This document shows positions 26,873 to 36,574 of a stretch of DNA of 64,000 bases, in pieces. The position numbers were made by a program, and so were the translations under genes. The DNA comes from Neisseria elongata subsp. elongata (GTDB lineage Bacteria > Pseudomonadota > Gammaproteobacteria > Burkholderiales > Neisseriaceae), in assembly GCF_900113545.1 (NCBI RefSeq), contig NZ_FOPS01000001.1:323778-387777 (forward strand), read 5' to 3'. The notes beneath the pieces were generated by a model. It did not search any database. It was not told the origin of the DNA and was given only the letters and a program-made list of their open reading frames with translations. Each line of letters starts with the position of its first letter. The first letter of the stretch is position 1.

Positions 26873-27905
26873 AAATTGAATAAAAACAAATGCTGCGGGT
26901 AATGAAAACAGTATCAACACCGGAACCATCTGCAACGGAAGCATCTACAACGGACCTAGGTACTCTCCGGTCACTAGGGAAGATAGCTGCTGGTCGTTGG
27001 TATGCATCATCACCTCTTGCTTAGGTTTTATCTTTCAGTGAGTGATAAGAACTAGATCCTTGCAACCATCCCTGCTTCCAAGCAAGGCTATCTGCCTTGT
27101 CAGACAACCTTGCTTTCTACCTCAATACCGCTTTTGATTGCCGATTTGGTCTCGGTAATCTGCCCTTTGCCCGTAGGTATGACTTTCTGCATCGGTGCGG
27201 ATATGCTGTGAGTGAGCTTAAAGTGACTTTAACCCGGCATGCATCCCAGTCGTTGCCGGTGGTGGTACAGATACCGTTTGCACCGATGTGCGGACCTGAT
27301 TTTGTCAGCCGCTGATGGACCAGGTCCGGATAACGCCAGCGATACCTACATCGGCATACGGGATATTGGAATCTTGTCCGCTCAATCGGTGCTTGATTAG
27401 GCTCAACAGATGGGGAAGTGTGCCTGACCAGGTTCTCCAGTTAGTGAATTTTGCCAAGGTCTCGGGCAGAAACCACTTCAAAAATATCAATCCATTGATA
27501 TTTAATATTATTTCTACTTTATATTAAAAACCATACTATGCTCAGCATTAACAAGACCTTGTTCCATTACATGAATACACTTGTGGCCATCGTACTTTTA
27601 TAGAGATAACCAGCTCCACCCAACCAAAGTGACCTGTTATTCACTCAGTGAACAAAGGCTTTTCTACGTTTCAAACCGCCATATGGTCTGCCGATATTCA
27701 TCCTCCTTTGAGAATGGGCTGAAAAAAATTTTAGGGCTTTTTACTGCTAAGATGGTTGGTACCGATATAGGCAATAGATACGTACCTGACATTGTTGCTT
27801 ATCCCACCGGTAAATTACCCGCCACAACGCAGTTTGGAACACAATCTTTCGTGGACAATGGATTAACTAAGCCACTTAAAGGCGAACTTTAAATTTGGAG
27901 AAAAA
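26873..27905. other. Decayed prophage or island DNA
   Basis: No convincing gene is seen. Short open frames without a ribosome site occur on both strands; a minus-strand segment reads MQKVIPTGKGQITETKSAIK. I see no structure apart from AT-rich patches. It lies between the inverted integrase fragment and the AlpA/excisionase/integrase run, so it is probably eroded phage sequence. Confidence 0.4.
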
Positions 27906-27989
27906 ATGCAAACAGAAAGACGACTCAGGTTGCCTGATGTCCGCCACATGGTTGGCTACGGTACTACGACCACTTACTGCAAGTCCTAA
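27906..27989 (+). pseudogene. AlpA-like regulator, truncated
   Basis: The 27 codons read MQTERRLRLPDVRHMVGYGT and then TTTYCKS before a TAA. The RLRLPDVR..VGYG.TT.Y pattern is the start of AlpA/Cox-type excisionase regulators, which normally run to about 65 residues. GGAG 5-8 bases upstream looks like a real ribosome site. The rest of the gene is lost. Confidence 0.5.
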
Positions 27990-28011
27990 TTACTCATATG
28001 GAGGATTGAAT

Positions 28012-28200
28012 ATGTTGAACCAAATTCAGTTAAAACGTTACGCCGAGTTGTCAGGCTATACAGAAAAGGCTTTAAGGGACAAAATTAGCACCGGCGTTTG
28101 GGTAGAGGGACTCCACTACTACCGTGCACCTGACCGCCACATCTTAATCAACGTAAAAGAGGTAGAAAAATGGCAACGAAACGAATGCCAACCGGCTTAG
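28012..28200 (+). CDS. Excisionase (Xis)
   Basis: This 62-residue protein reads LKRYAELSGYTEKALRDKI, then GVWVEGLHYYRAPDRHILIN and KEVEKWQRN, the winged-helix pattern of phage excisionases. GGAGGA precedes the ATG by about 5 bases. Its end overlaps the integrase start by 31 bases in another frame, so the pair is co-expressed. It would direct the integrase towards excision. Confidence 0.75.
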   Translation: MLNQIQLKRYAELSGYTEKALRDKISTGVWVEGLHYYRAPDRHILINVKEVEKWQRNECQPA

Positions 28201-29417
28201 TTATTCGCGACCGTAGTATCAAAATATGGTTCATGTATCGGGGTAAACGATGTTGGGAAAGCCTGCCGCTCAAGCCCACCACCGCCAACATCCGACACGC
28301 CACCAAACTCCGGGAAGAAATATGTACCCGAATCGCCATCGGCGTATTCGATTATGCCGAATTCTTCCCCGACTCCAAACGGGCGGAAGAAACGGAACGC
28401 AGCCCCACCTTCCGTGAGATGGCCGAAGCCTGGCTGTCCACCGTTAACCAGCTATCCCACTCCACCCTATCCCGCTATCGCGGCATGCTCAACAGCCACG
28501 TTCTGCCCAAAATTGGCGACATACCGATAGACCGTATCCAGTACAGTACCCTAGCCGGGCTGCTGGCTACCTTAGACTGTAGCGCAAAAACTCGCAACAA
28601 CATCGCCACCGTTATTCGGCAGCCGTTTGTTCTTGCGCTCCGCGACGGTAGGATAAAAGACAATCCCGCCCAGCATCTGGCTAACGCCAAAGTGCAGAAA
28701 GAGCCGCCTGATCCGTTCACGCTCGAAGAGGCCGAAGCCATCCTAGGCTACCTGAAAAATGAACCTGTGTTTCACAATTACTTCGAGCTGGCCTTTTTTA
28801 GCGGTATGCGTACCAGCGAGCTTATCGCTCTCACTTGGCAGGACATCGACTTCCAAAGGCAGTGCGCGCGCGTGAACAAAGCATCCGTGGCTGGCAAGCT
28901 GAAAAGCACCAAAACCCACAGCTATCGAGACATCGAGCTCAATAGCTGCGCCTTGGAAGCTTTACGTAGGCAATGGCAAAGAACAGGACTAGCAAGCGGA
29001 TACGTTTTCATCAATCCGAAAACCGGCAGCCCGTTTGAGAACGACAAAGTGCCGTGGAGACCGTGGCAGCACGCCATAAAAATAGCGGGGGTAAGGTACA
29101 GGAAACCCTACAACACCCGCCATACATTTGCCACACTCAACCTCATGGCCGGAGCCAACCCCATGTGGGTAGCCCGTCAGATGGGACACAGCACCATGAA
29201 AATGCTACTTGAAAACTATTCCCGCTGGATTGACTTGGCCGACAAGCAGCGTGAAAAGTCCAAAATTGAGCAGCTTCTTAGTGGAAAATGTGCCAATAGT
29301 GTGCCAAAAAACACAGAAATGGAGATAAGTACAGGATACTTATCGGATATCTTGGTGGAGGCGGGGGGAATTGAACCCCCGTCCGAAAGTCCTCTACAAA
29401 GCGTTCTACATACTTAG
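28170..29417 (+). CDS. Tyrosine integrase of a tmRNA-associated element
   Basis: The frame of 415 codons begins MATKRMPTGLVIRDRSIKIW, an arm-binding domain of the DUF3596 type, followed by a core-binding domain (about 75-165) and a catalytic domain with arginine in FFSGMRTSELIALTW, the TRHTFATLNL His-X-X-Arg segment, the MGHST histidine and the tyrosine in LLENYSRWIDL. The last 20 codons (from GGIEPPSES) read the tmRNA 3' end in antisense and reflect the attachment site rather than protein design. An Eikenella-type DUS lies inside at 28745-28756. It is probably functional, with excisionase directly upstream. Confidence 0.85.
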   Translation: MATKRMPTGLVIRDRSIKIWFMYRGKRCWESLPLKPTTANIRHATKLREEICTRIAIGVFDYAEFFPDSKRAEETERSPTFREMAEAWLSTVNQLSHSTLSRYRGMLNSHVLPKIGDIPIDRIQYSTLAGLLATLDCSAKTRNNIATVIRQPFVLALRDGRIKDNPAQHLANAKVQKEPPDPFTLEEAEAILGYLKNEPVFHNYFELAFFSGMRTSELIALTWQDIDFQRQCARVNKASVAGKLKSTKTHSYRDIELNSCALEALRRQWQRTGLASGYVFINPKTGSPFENDKVPWRPWQHAIKIAGVRYRKPYNTRHTFATLNLMAGANPMWVARQMGHSTMKMLLENYSRWIDLADKQREKSKIEQLLSGKCANSVPKNTEMEISTGYLSDILVEAGGIEPPSESPLQSVLHT

Positions 29418-29715
29418 TCGTGTCTATTTAAAATCTCGTTCCTATCATGCCGACCGACAGGCCATCCAGAAACCAGTTACCTTAAATCTTATTCCCTACC
29501 AAGTAACCCGATAGGAAACCAGTCAATGTAAAATGACGTTGCGGTAGCGTGCGCTACACAGCCCATTGACCAACTGCTGCAACGGCAGGCCTTAAGCGGC
29601 CAGTGCGTAAGTTTCGTCGTTTGCGACTATTTAGATTCAGTGTTTTACGGGAAATCTGAGACCCCGGTATGCCCGCATCTGCTTCGCAACCCCCGTCGAA
29701 ACCAAGATCGCCCCC
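29353..29715 (-). ncRNA. ssrA: Transfer-messenger RNA (tmRNA)
   Basis: tmRNA rescues stalled ribosomes. The 5' end begins GGGGGCGATCTTGGTTTCGA and the 3' end has the T-arm GGTTCAATTCC-type sequence and an encoded CCA (29353-29355). The resume codon GCA and the tag ANDETYALAA with its stop occupy 29592-29624, matching the known neisserial tag. The length is 363 bases. Its 3' end is the attachment site of the adjacent integrase, and that integrase frame overlaps it in antisense by 65 bases. Confidence 0.95.
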
Positions 29716-29731
29716 AGATAAAGAGAGACGG

Positions 29732-29737
29732 ATTATA
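29732..29737 (-). promoter_or_regulatory. -10 box of the ssrA promoter
   Basis: A perfect TATAAT on the minus strand lies 16 bases before the mature 5' end of tmRNA. A -35 match upstream is weak. Confidence 0.6.
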
Positions 29738-29830
29738 GTGGAATTTTTAAGAATCTGCCACCTCTGCCGCAACAAGCTGGATTTACGCTGAAACCTTATC
29801 CAACTCGAAATATAAAACCGTCTTGAAAGA

Positions 29831-29858
29831 AGGCCGTCTGAAACTTTTCAGACGGCCT
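29831..29858. terminator. Inverted DUS terminator after pnp
   Basis: AGGCCGTCTGAA and TTCAGACGGCCT are separated by 4 bases, 8 bases beyond the pnp stop. This is the first native DUS pair to the right of the accessory region. Confidence 0.8.
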
Positions 29859-29866
29859 CTACTACT

Positions 29867-31972
29867 TTACTCTGCTGCCGGTTTGTCCAACAGGGCTTTC
29901 ATCGACAAACGAACCCGACCGCGGTCGTCCACCGCCAAAGCTTTCACATTAACCGTTTGGCCGACCTGCAAATAATCGCCGACGTTTTTCACACGTTCAT
30001 GAGCGATTTCGCTAATGTGTACCAAACCGTCTTTGCCCGGCATCACTGTTACGATTGCACCGACATTATTGTCGAGGATTTTCACCACAGTACCTTCGTA
30101 TACCTTGCCCACTTCCACTTCGGCGGTAATTTCTTCGATGCGTTTTCTCGCTGCTTCGCCCGCTTCAGATGTAGTGGCGGCAATTGTTACTGTGCCGTCG
30201 TCTTCGATATTGATTTCGGTACCGGTCTCGGCAGTAATGGCGCGGATGGTTTCGCCGCCTTTACCAATGACTTCGCGAATTTTATCGGGGTTGATTTTCA
30301 TGGTGTAAAGGCGCGGGGCATGCTGCGACAATTCCTGCGGGCCATCAACGGCTTCTTTCATCTGCGCCAGGATGTGCAGGCGGGCTTCTTTAGCCTGCTC
30401 CAACGCAATCTGCATGATTTCTTTGGTGATGCCTTGGATTTTGATGTCCATTTGCAGAGCGGTAACGCCTTCGGTCGTACCGGCAACTTTGAAGTCCATA
30501 TCACCCAAGTGGTCTTCATCGCCCAGAATATCGGTTAAGACGGCAAACTTGTTGTTTTCCAAAATCAAGCCCATCGCGATACCTGCCACGTGTGCTTTCA
30601 GCGGCACACCGGCAGACAGCAGGCTCAAGCAGCCGCCGCAGACGGAGGCCATAGAAGAAGAACCGTTGGATTCGGTAATTTCGGATACGACACGTATGGT
30701 GTAGCTGAAATCTTCCGGTTCGGGCAAGACGGCAATCAATGCGCGTTTCGCCAGGCGGCCGTGGCCGATTTCGCGGCGTTTGGGCGCACCCATGCGGCCG
30801 ACTTCGCCGGTGGAATACGGCGGGAAGTTGTAATGCAGCATGAAGCGGTCGGTGTATTCGCCGGAGAGTGCGTCAATGATTTGCTCGTCGCGCGAAGTAC
30901 CCAAAGTGGCTACGGCCAGGGCTTGGGTTTCACCGCGCGTAAACAGTGCGGAACCGTGGGTGCGCGGCAGCACGCCGGTTTGAATATTGATCGGGCGGAC
31001 AGTGCGGGTATCGCGGCCGTCGATGCGCGGTTGTCCGTCAAGAATCTGACCGCGGACCACATCGGCTTCCAGGTGTTTGAAGATGCCTTTGATTTCGTTG
31101 GCCGCCAACGTATCGGTGTCTTCGTTGATCAGCGCAGCCTCAACGGCCGACCATGCTTCGGCGATTTTCGCACTGCGTGCCTGTTTGGATCGGATTTTGA
31201 AGGCTTCCGCAATGGTTGCGCCTGCGATTTCACGCACTTTGGCCACCAATTCTTCATTGGTTTCGGGTGCTTTCCAATCCCACACTTCGGGATTGACTTC
31301 GTCGGCCAATTCGTTGATGGCGGCAATGACGGCCTGCATTTGCTCATGGCCGTACACCACTGCGCCGAGCATCACGTCTTCAGGCAGGATTTGCGCTTCA
31401 GATTCCACCATCAGTACGGCTTTTGCCGTACCGGCCACCACCAAATCCAACTGGGATTTTTCCAGCTCGGACTTGGTCGGGTTCAACAGATATGCGCCGT
31501 CTGCATAACCGACGCGTGTCGCACCGATGGGGCCGGCAAACGGTACGCCGCTCAATACCAATGCGGCGGACGCGCCGATCATGGCGGGGATGTCGGAATC
31601 GATTTCGGGATCAAGCGAAACCACCATGGCTACGATTTGGATGTCGTGATAGAAGCCTTCGGGGAACAACGGACGGATGGGGCGGTCGATCAGGCGGCTG
31701 GTCAGGATTTCTTTCTCGCTCTGTTTGCCTTCGCGCTTGAAAAAACCGCCGGGGATTTTACCTGCGGCATAGGTGCGCTCGAGATAATCGACGGTCAGCG
31801 GGAAGAAGTCCTGCCCTGCTTTTACTTCTTTGTTGGCGGTAACGGCCACCAAGACGACGGTGTCGCCCATGGATACTTTAACCGCTGCCGCGGCTTGGCG
31901 GGCGATTTCGCCTGTTTCCAGCGTAACGGTATGTTTGCCGTATTGGAAGGTTTTGATATGTTTGTCGAACAT
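29867..31972 (-). CDS. pnp: Polyribonucleotide nucleotidyltransferase (PNPase)
   Basis: This 701-residue exoribonuclease degrades RNA 3' to 5' with phosphate and works in the degradosome. It has two RNase PH domains (about 10-145 and 310-450; [20 protein letters not shown] and [19 protein letters not shown]-like core seen as [19 protein letters not shown]), an all-helical linker (about 150-230), a KH domain (about 553-610; [17 protein letters not shown]) and an S1 domain (about 620-690; [19 protein letters not shown]). I start it at [10 protein letters not shown] (31972), preceded by AAGGAC, although the frame is open for 17 more codons. It is monocistronic here and rpsO is not adjacent. Confidence 0.95.
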   Translation of the reverse strand: MFDKHIKTFQYGKHTVTLETGEIARQAAAAVKVSMGDTVVLVAVTANKEVKAGQDFFPLTVDYLERTYAAGKIPGGFFKREGKQSEKEILTSRLIDRPIRPLFPEGFYHDIQIVAMVVSLDPEIDSDIPAMIGASAALVLSGVPFAGPIGATRVGYADGAYLLNPTKSELEKSQLDLVVAGTAKAVLMVESEAQILPEDVMLGAVVYGHEQMQAVIAAINELADEVNPEVWDWKAPETNEELVAKVREIAGATIAEAFKIRSKQARSAKIAEAWSAVEAALINEDTDTLAANEIKGIFKHLEADVVRGQILDGQPRIDGRDTRTVRPINIQTGVLPRTHGSALFTRGETQALAVATLGTSRDEQIIDALSGEYTDRFMLHYNFPPYSTGEVGRMGAPKRREIGHGRLAKRALIAVLPEPEDFSYTIRVVSEITESNGSSSMASVCGGCLSLLSAGVPLKAHVAGIAMGLILENNKFAVLTDILGDEDHLGDMDFKVAGTTEGVTALQMDIKIQGITKEIMQIALEQAKEARLHILAQMKEAVDGPQELSQHAPRLYTMKINPDKIREVIGKGGETIRAITAETGTEINIEDDGTVTIAATTSEAGEAARKRIEEITAEVEVGKVYEGTVVKILDNNVGAIVTVMPGKDGLVHISEIAHERVKNVGDYLQVGQTVNVKALAVDDRGRVRLSMKALLDKPAAE

Positions 31973-32102
31973 GTAAAGTCCTTTCGGTTTAAGCCGCAAA
32001 GCTAAAACACTAACACTGCACACTCGGCCGGACGGTAATGCGCAGTGTTAGGGTTTCAGACTATGCGGCGGTTGGAAATAATGCGGCAGTTGCTGACTGG
32101 TT

Positions 32103-32140
32103 TTCAGACGGCCTTTTTGAAGAATGAAAGGCCGTCTGAA
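32103..32140. terminator. Inverted DUS pair
   Basis: TTCAGACGGCCT (32103-32114) and AGGCCGTCTGAA (32129-32140) form a hairpin between misS and pnp. Confidence 0.65.
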
Positions 32141-32178
32141 AACCGGCGGATTATGCCATAAAAGGCTGTTCAAGCGTA

Positions 32179-32214
32179 AGGCCGTCTGAAACTTTAACGG
32201 TTTTCAGACGGCCT
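32179..32214. terminator. Inverted DUS terminator after misS
   Basis: AGGCCGTCTGAA (32179-32190) and TTCAGACGGCCT (32203-32214) form a hairpin directly after the kinase stop. Confidence 0.75.
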
Positions 32215-32226
32215 GCCGTTCATATG

Positions 32227-33630
32227 CTATCTCTGGTTTCGGTCTATACAGGCATTACAGGCTTTTTTCGGAAATATAAAGCAGACCCGCAAGCCGTTCG
32301 GCTGCATATTTTCCGCCTTGATGTTGCCGCAATGCTGTTCGACGATATGTTTGGCCAAGGCCAGTCCCAAACCTGTTCCCGGCTTGTTACCGCTGCTGTC
32401 CGCGCGGTAAAAAGCGGTGAAAATATGCGGCAATTGGTTTTCAGCCACACCGGGGCCGTTATCGGTAACATCCATCAGCCAATTTTTCGCATCCTGCCGC
32501 ATATGGACTTTGATGGTGCTGCCCTCGGGGCTGTAATTCATGGCATTGCGGATTACGTTGTCAAATGCGCGGTAGAGGTAGCTTTCATTGGCCAATATTT
32601 CGGCATCTTCGGGCATTTTTTCTATCACCAGATCGACGATTTGGCCGTTTTTCTCCGCCAAAGTCTGGCTGTCTTCCACCAGGTTCCGCATAAACGGTAC
32701 CAGTTTCAAAGGCTCTTTTTCAAGTTTGACGTTGGCCGTTTCCAAACGCGACAAGGTCAGCAGTTCGCCCACCAGCGTGTCCATCCGCACCAGTTCGCTT
32801 TCCAAACGCTGCAAATATTGCTCCTGCTTCTGCGGCTGCGACTGTATCAGGCCGACAATCGCCTGCATACGCGCCAGCGGCGAACGCATTTCATGCGAAA
32901 CATGGTGCAATAAATGCCGCTCTTTGGCCACCAGCTGTTGCAATTGCTGCGCCATTTTGTCGAACTGGATGGCCAGCTGGGAGAGTTCGTCGTCGCGGTT
33001 ATCCATCAACTGTGTAATGCGCGTTTCCAATTCACCTGCCGCCAAACGCTTCATCCCTTGCCCGAGAATGCGTATGGGGCGCGTGATGTTGTTGGCCAGA
33101 ATGTAGGCCAAAGCCAAGCCGACCAGGAAAATAAATCCCAGAATGATGATTTCATGCCACGTCTGCTCCAAAGGCAGGCCGGGGATATACAGCGGACTCG
33201 GACGACGCTGGATTTCCGTGCTGTCCCAATTGCGGATGAAAAACAGATATTCTTCGCCCCAGCGGCCGTATTCCAAATGAACGCTTTTGCTGTCCGGATT
33301 TTCCAACGCATACGCCCGCGCTTTCTCAATCCGCTTGGCATCTACTTTCCGCCCGAGCAAGTCGCTCTGTTCGTCGCCGGTGATGATGAGGATTTTTTCC
33401 GGACCCTGCCCCTCATGCCATCCCTGCAGCATTTCGCGCGCACCCGCCTCGCCGCGCACACGGAAAGCGGAGACCGCATTGGCCAGCAGGATTTCGTCAA
33501 TCGCACGCTGTTGGTTGAAATGGTTTTCGGCCTGCGACTGTTGAACCAGCCAGAATGAAAAACTCGCCACGAATATGGCGCAGATAATCACGGCGCAAAA
33601 CGTGGCGAAGATACGTTGGAACAGCTTCAT
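32227..33630 (-). CDS. misS: Sensor histidine kinase MisS (CpxA-like)
   Basis: This 467-residue inner-membrane kinase partners the response regulator just upstream, with a gap of 19 bases. Membrane segments lie at about 8-28 and 161-180, enclosing a periplasmic sensor of about 130 residues. A HAMP domain follows (about 181-235), then the H-box LHHVSHEMRSPLARMQ (His246), an N-box DNVIRNAMNYSP and the ATP lid GTGLGLALAKHIV. The architecture and neighbours match neisserial MisR/MisS, the CpxRA-like system that controls envelope and LOS genes in pathogenic species. Confidence 0.85.
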   Translation of the reverse strand: MKLFQRIFATFCAVIICAIFVASFSFWLVQQSQAENHFNQQRAIDEILLANAVSAFRVRGEAGAREMLQGWHEGQGPEKILIITGDEQSDLLGRKVDAKRIEKARAYALENPDSKSVHLEYGRWGEEYLFFIRNWDSTEIQRRPSPLYIPGLPLEQTWHEIIILGFIFLVGLALAYILANNITRPIRILGQGMKRLAAGELETRITQLMDNRDDELSQLAIQFDKMAQQLQQLVAKERHLLHHVSHEMRSPLARMQAIVGLIQSQPQKQEQYLQRLESELVRMDTLVGELLTLSRLETANVKLEKEPLKLVPFMRNLVEDSQTLAEKNGQIVDLVIEKMPEDAEILANESYLYRAFDNVIRNAMNYSPEGSTIKVHMRQDAKNWLMDVTDNGPGVAENQLPHIFTAFYRADSSGNKPGTGLGLALAKHIVEQHCGNIKAENMQPNGLRVCFIFPKKACNACIDRNQR

Positions 33631-33649
33631 CTGAGCATCGGCTTTCTAA

Positions 33650-34327
33650 TCAGTTTTTGACAAACAGATAGCCCAAACCGCGCACGGTTTGGATCAATGA
33701 AGCGTCGCCCAATTTGTGGCGGATACTGGAAATATGCACATCGATGCTGCGGTCGAATTTGGCCAGCTTGCGATCCAGCGCTTCGATGGAAAGGGTTTCC
33801 TTGCTGACAACCTGCCCGGCATGGCGCATCAGCACTTCCAGCAGATTAAATTCGGTACTGGTCAATTCCAACGGGCCGTCGCCGATAGTGGCCTGCCGCT
33901 TCGACGGATAAAGGGTAACATTGCTGACCGACAGGCTGTTGGAAGCATTGCCCTGATCGTGCTGGTTTTGCGCCCGACGCAAAATGGCGTTGATACGCGC
34001 CAACAATTCGCGCGGCGTACTCGGTTTCGGCACATAATCGTCCGCACCCATCTCCAAGCCGATAATGCGGTCTATATCATCGCCTTTGGCCGTCAGCATG
34101 ATAATTGGGATACTGCTTTGCGCCCGCACGGTTTTCAATACGTCCAAGCCGTTCATTTTCGGCATCATGGAGTCGAGAACCACCACGTCGTACTGCCCGG
34201 ACAAGATTTCCTGCACACCGGCCTCGCCGTCCGGCACGCTGCGCACTTCCAAACCTTCCGCGGTCAGGTATTCGGTCAGAAGTTCGGTCAACAAGGCATC
34301 ATCGTCTACTAATAATACTCGGCTCAT
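33650..34327 (-). CDS. misR: Response regulator MisR (OmpR family)
   Basis: This 225-residue regulator has a receiver domain with acidic pocket Asp8-Asp10, phospho-acceptor Asp52 in VVVLDSMMPKMNG, and LTAKG. The C-terminal winged helix (about 128-225) has LELTSTEFNLLEVLMRHAGQ and SIDVHISSIRHKLGD. It is the first gene of the misR-misS pair and is read from a promoter in 34328-34450. Confidence 0.88.
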   Translation of the reverse strand: MSRVLLVDDDALLTELLTEYLTAEGLEVRSVPDGEAGVQEILSGQYDVVVLDSMMPKMNGLDVLKTVRAQSSIPIIMLTAKGDDIDRIIGLEMGADDYVPKPSTPRELLARINAILRRAQNQHDQGNASNSLSVSNVTLYPSKRQATIGDGPLELTSTEFNLLEVLMRHAGQVVSKETLSIEALDRKLAKFDRSIDVHISSIRHKLGDASLIQTVRGLGYLFVKN

Positions 34328-34798
34328 GGTTTAATCCTTTGCGGTTGGTGGATTCAAAATCTTTACATTTCCCATCTTAACATGCCGACTTCGGTTTTAG
34401 ATAGCATATCGACCACCTGGTTTGCGCGTTTTTGCAATAATGCAAGCACCTTAACATTTATTTTTTCATGCCGTTCCGCGATAAGGCATTGTTAGAATAT
34501 AGGAATATCAATTGTTTAAATACCCCGAGGTAAACCTCAAACGATGCAGGCAGCATAGAAACAGCAACGGATACTGTATTTGAACGGCCTTTCCGGCCTT
34601 TCTTGGCCCGCACTGTCCCGCCTCCCCGAAAACACGCGCCGTACAAATGCTTTCAGACGGCCTCAACCCGCTTGCAGCACCTGTTTAAATTTGTCCGTCC
34701 CGTCGGCACGGCAGTATAATGCCTGCTGCACCGCCAGGCCGCCTGAAAGGTTTTTCAGACGGCCTCAACTCAATCACAGACAATAAGGCACTTCAATT
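34328..34798. other. Intergenic region between misR and dld
   Basis: No gene is seen in these 470 bases. It must hold the divergent promoters of misR and dld. It contains a native DUS (about 34651-34662) and a DUS-like hairpin AGGCCGCCTGAA/TTCAGACGGCCT (34736-34765) shortly before dld. Confidence 0.5.
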
Positions 34799-36490
34799 AT
34801 GGACGCATCGCAACTCACCCGAAACCTGGCCGGCATCGTCGGCGAAAAATACATCATCACCGACCCCGCGAAAACCGAACAATACCGCCAAGGCTACCGT
34901 TTCGGCGAGGGCAAGGCGTTGGCTGTGGTGCGCCCCGGAACCATTCTGGAAATGTGGAAAATTTTGCAGGCTTGCGTCGAAGCGGACGTGATTGTGATTA
35001 CGCAGGCGGCGAATACCGGTTTGACAGGCGGCTCGACCCCCGACGGCAACGATTACGACCGCGACATCGTGATTGTGAACACCATGCGGATGAACATCAT
35101 CCAAACCATCAACAACAACGAACAAGTCGTCTGTCTGCCCGGTTCGACCCTGAACCAGCTCGAATTGCTGCTGAAACCTTTGGGGCGCGAACCGCATTCG
35201 GTCATCGGCTCATCCTGCATCGGCGCGTCCGTCTTGGGCGGCGTGTGTAACAACTCCGGTGGCGCATTGGTGCAGCGCGGTCCTGCCTATACGGAAATGG
35301 CGCTGTTCGCCCAAATCAATGAAGAGGGCAAACTGGAGCTGGTTAACCATTTGGGCATAGATTTGGGCGACACGCCCGAAGAAATCCTGACCAACCTTCA
35401 AGGTCATCACTATCAGAGAAAAGACATCACGCAAGACGCGGGTAAAGGACACGACCATGCCTATTGCGACCATGTCCGCCAAGTGGACGAGCCGACCGCC
35501 GCGCGTTTCAACGCCGACCCGGCGCGTCATTACGAAGCGTCCGGTTGCGCGGGCAAACTGATGGTTTTCGCCGTCCGCTTGGACACCTTCCCGCAAGAGA
35601 AGCAAACCGCGGTGTTCTACATCGGCACCAACGATATTAATGAATTGACCGACATCCGCCGCACCGCCTTGGGCGAATTTGAAAGCCTGCCCGTTTCCGG
35701 CGAATACATCCATCGCGACGCTTTCGATATTGCCGACGTGTACGGCAAAGACACGTTCTACGTCATCAAAAAATTCGGTACGCACCAACTGCCGAAATTA
35801 TTTGATTTCAAAGCTAAAGTTGATCGATTCGGCAAAAAAGTCAGCTTCCTGCCCAAACATTTTTCCGACAAAGTCATGCAGTTCGTCAGCAAATACCTGC
35901 CTGACCACCTACCCAAATCCATGCGCGATTACCGCGACAAATACGAACACCATCTGATTCTGAAAATGGGCGGAAAAGGCGTCGATGAAGCGCGCGCGTT
36001 CCTGAAAGAGTATTTTGCCCACCGCAGCGGCGAGTTTTTCAAATGCAACGCAGAAGAAACCCAAGCCGCCATGCTGCACCGTTTTGCCGTCGCTTCTGCC
36101 GCCATCCGCTACCGCGCCGTACATGACGACGAAGTGGAAGATTTGGTCGCACTGGACATCGCCCTGCGCCGCGACGACCGCGACTGGTTTGAAAAACTGC
36201 CGTCGGAAATCGACAATAAAATCATCCACAAACTCTACTACGGACATTTCATGTGCCACGTTTTCCATCAGGATTACATCATCAAAAAAGGCAACGACTG
36301 CATGGCATTGGAACACGAAATGCTGCATCTCTTAGACCAACGCGGCGCGCAATATCCCGCCGAGCACAACGTCGGCCATTTATACGAGGCCAAACCCGCG
36401 CTCAAACAGTTCTACCGCAAACTAGACCCGACCAACAGCTTCAATCCGGGCATAGGTAAAACCAGTAAGAAGAAAAACTGGGCCGAGTAA
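34799..36490 (+). CDS. dld: D-lactate dehydrogenase, quinone-dependent, FAD-binding
   Basis: This 563-residue flavoprotein oxidises D-lactate to pyruvate and passes electrons to quinone at the inner-membrane face. The FAD-binding PCMH domain covers about 40-215, with VITQAANTGLTGGSTPDG and GSSCIGASVLGGVCNNSGGA. The membrane-binding lactate dehydrogenase domain follows (about 270-560; HHLILKMGGKGVDEARAF, AEHNVGHLYEAKPALKQFYR). Length and motifs match the E. coli Dld type. Lactate is a main carbon source for Neisseria. The gene is followed by a DUS terminator. Confidence 0.93.
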   Translation: MDASQLTRNLAGIVGEKYIITDPAKTEQYRQGYRFGEGKALAVVRPGTILEMWKILQACVEADVIVITQAANTGLTGGSTPDGNDYDRDIVIVNTMRMNIIQTINNNEQVVCLPGSTLNQLELLLKPLGREPHSVIGSSCIGASVLGGVCNNSGGALVQRGPAYTEMALFAQINEEGKLELVNHLGIDLGDTPEEILTNLQGHHYQRKDITQDAGKGHDHAYCDHVRQVDEPTAARFNADPARHYEASGCAGKLMVFAVRLDTFPQEKQTAVFYIGTNDINELTDIRRTALGEFESLPVSGEYIHRDAFDIADVYGKDTFYVIKKFGTHQLPKLFDFKAKVDRFGKKVSFLPKHFSDKVMQFVSKYLPDHLPKSMRDYRDKYEHHLILKMGGKGVDEARAFLKEYFAHRSGEFFKCNAEETQAAMLHRFAVASAAIRYRAVHDDEVEDLVALDIALRRDDRDWFEKLPSEIDNKIIHKLYYGHFMCHVFHQDYIIKKGNDCMALEHEMLHLLDQRGAQYPAEHNVGHLYEAKPALKQFYRKLDPTNSFNPGIGKTSKKKNWAE

Positions 36491-36497
36491 GACAATG

Positions 36498-36537
36498 AGG
36501 CCGTCTGAAAAACCGAAAACCATCTTTCAGACGGCCT
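36498..36537 (+). terminator. Inverted DUS terminator after dld
   Basis: AGGCCGTCTGAA (36498-36509) and TTCAGACGGCCT (36526-36537) form a hairpin 7 bases after the dld stop. Confidence 0.8.
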
Positions 36538-36574
36538 CAATCACTACAAACCGAACAAAAGAAAGGAAACTCAT

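Noticed and set aside
27097-27315. 72-codon open frame in the decayed region
   Set aside because: No ribosome site, no recognisable domain, and the opposite strand also shows short frames. Chance cannot be excluded.
29360-29417. Integrase C-terminal tail as functional protein
   Set aside because: The bases are the tmRNA 3' end read in antisense. The tail reflects the attachment site.
30590-32005. 471-codon open frame opposite pnp
   Set aside because: It mirrors the codon pattern of pnp, has no ribosome site and its sequence is low in recognisable domains. It is a by-product of a GC-rich gene.
34458-34646. 62-codon frame between misR and dld
   Set aside because: No ribosome site. It lies in a promoter region and has no recognisable domain.
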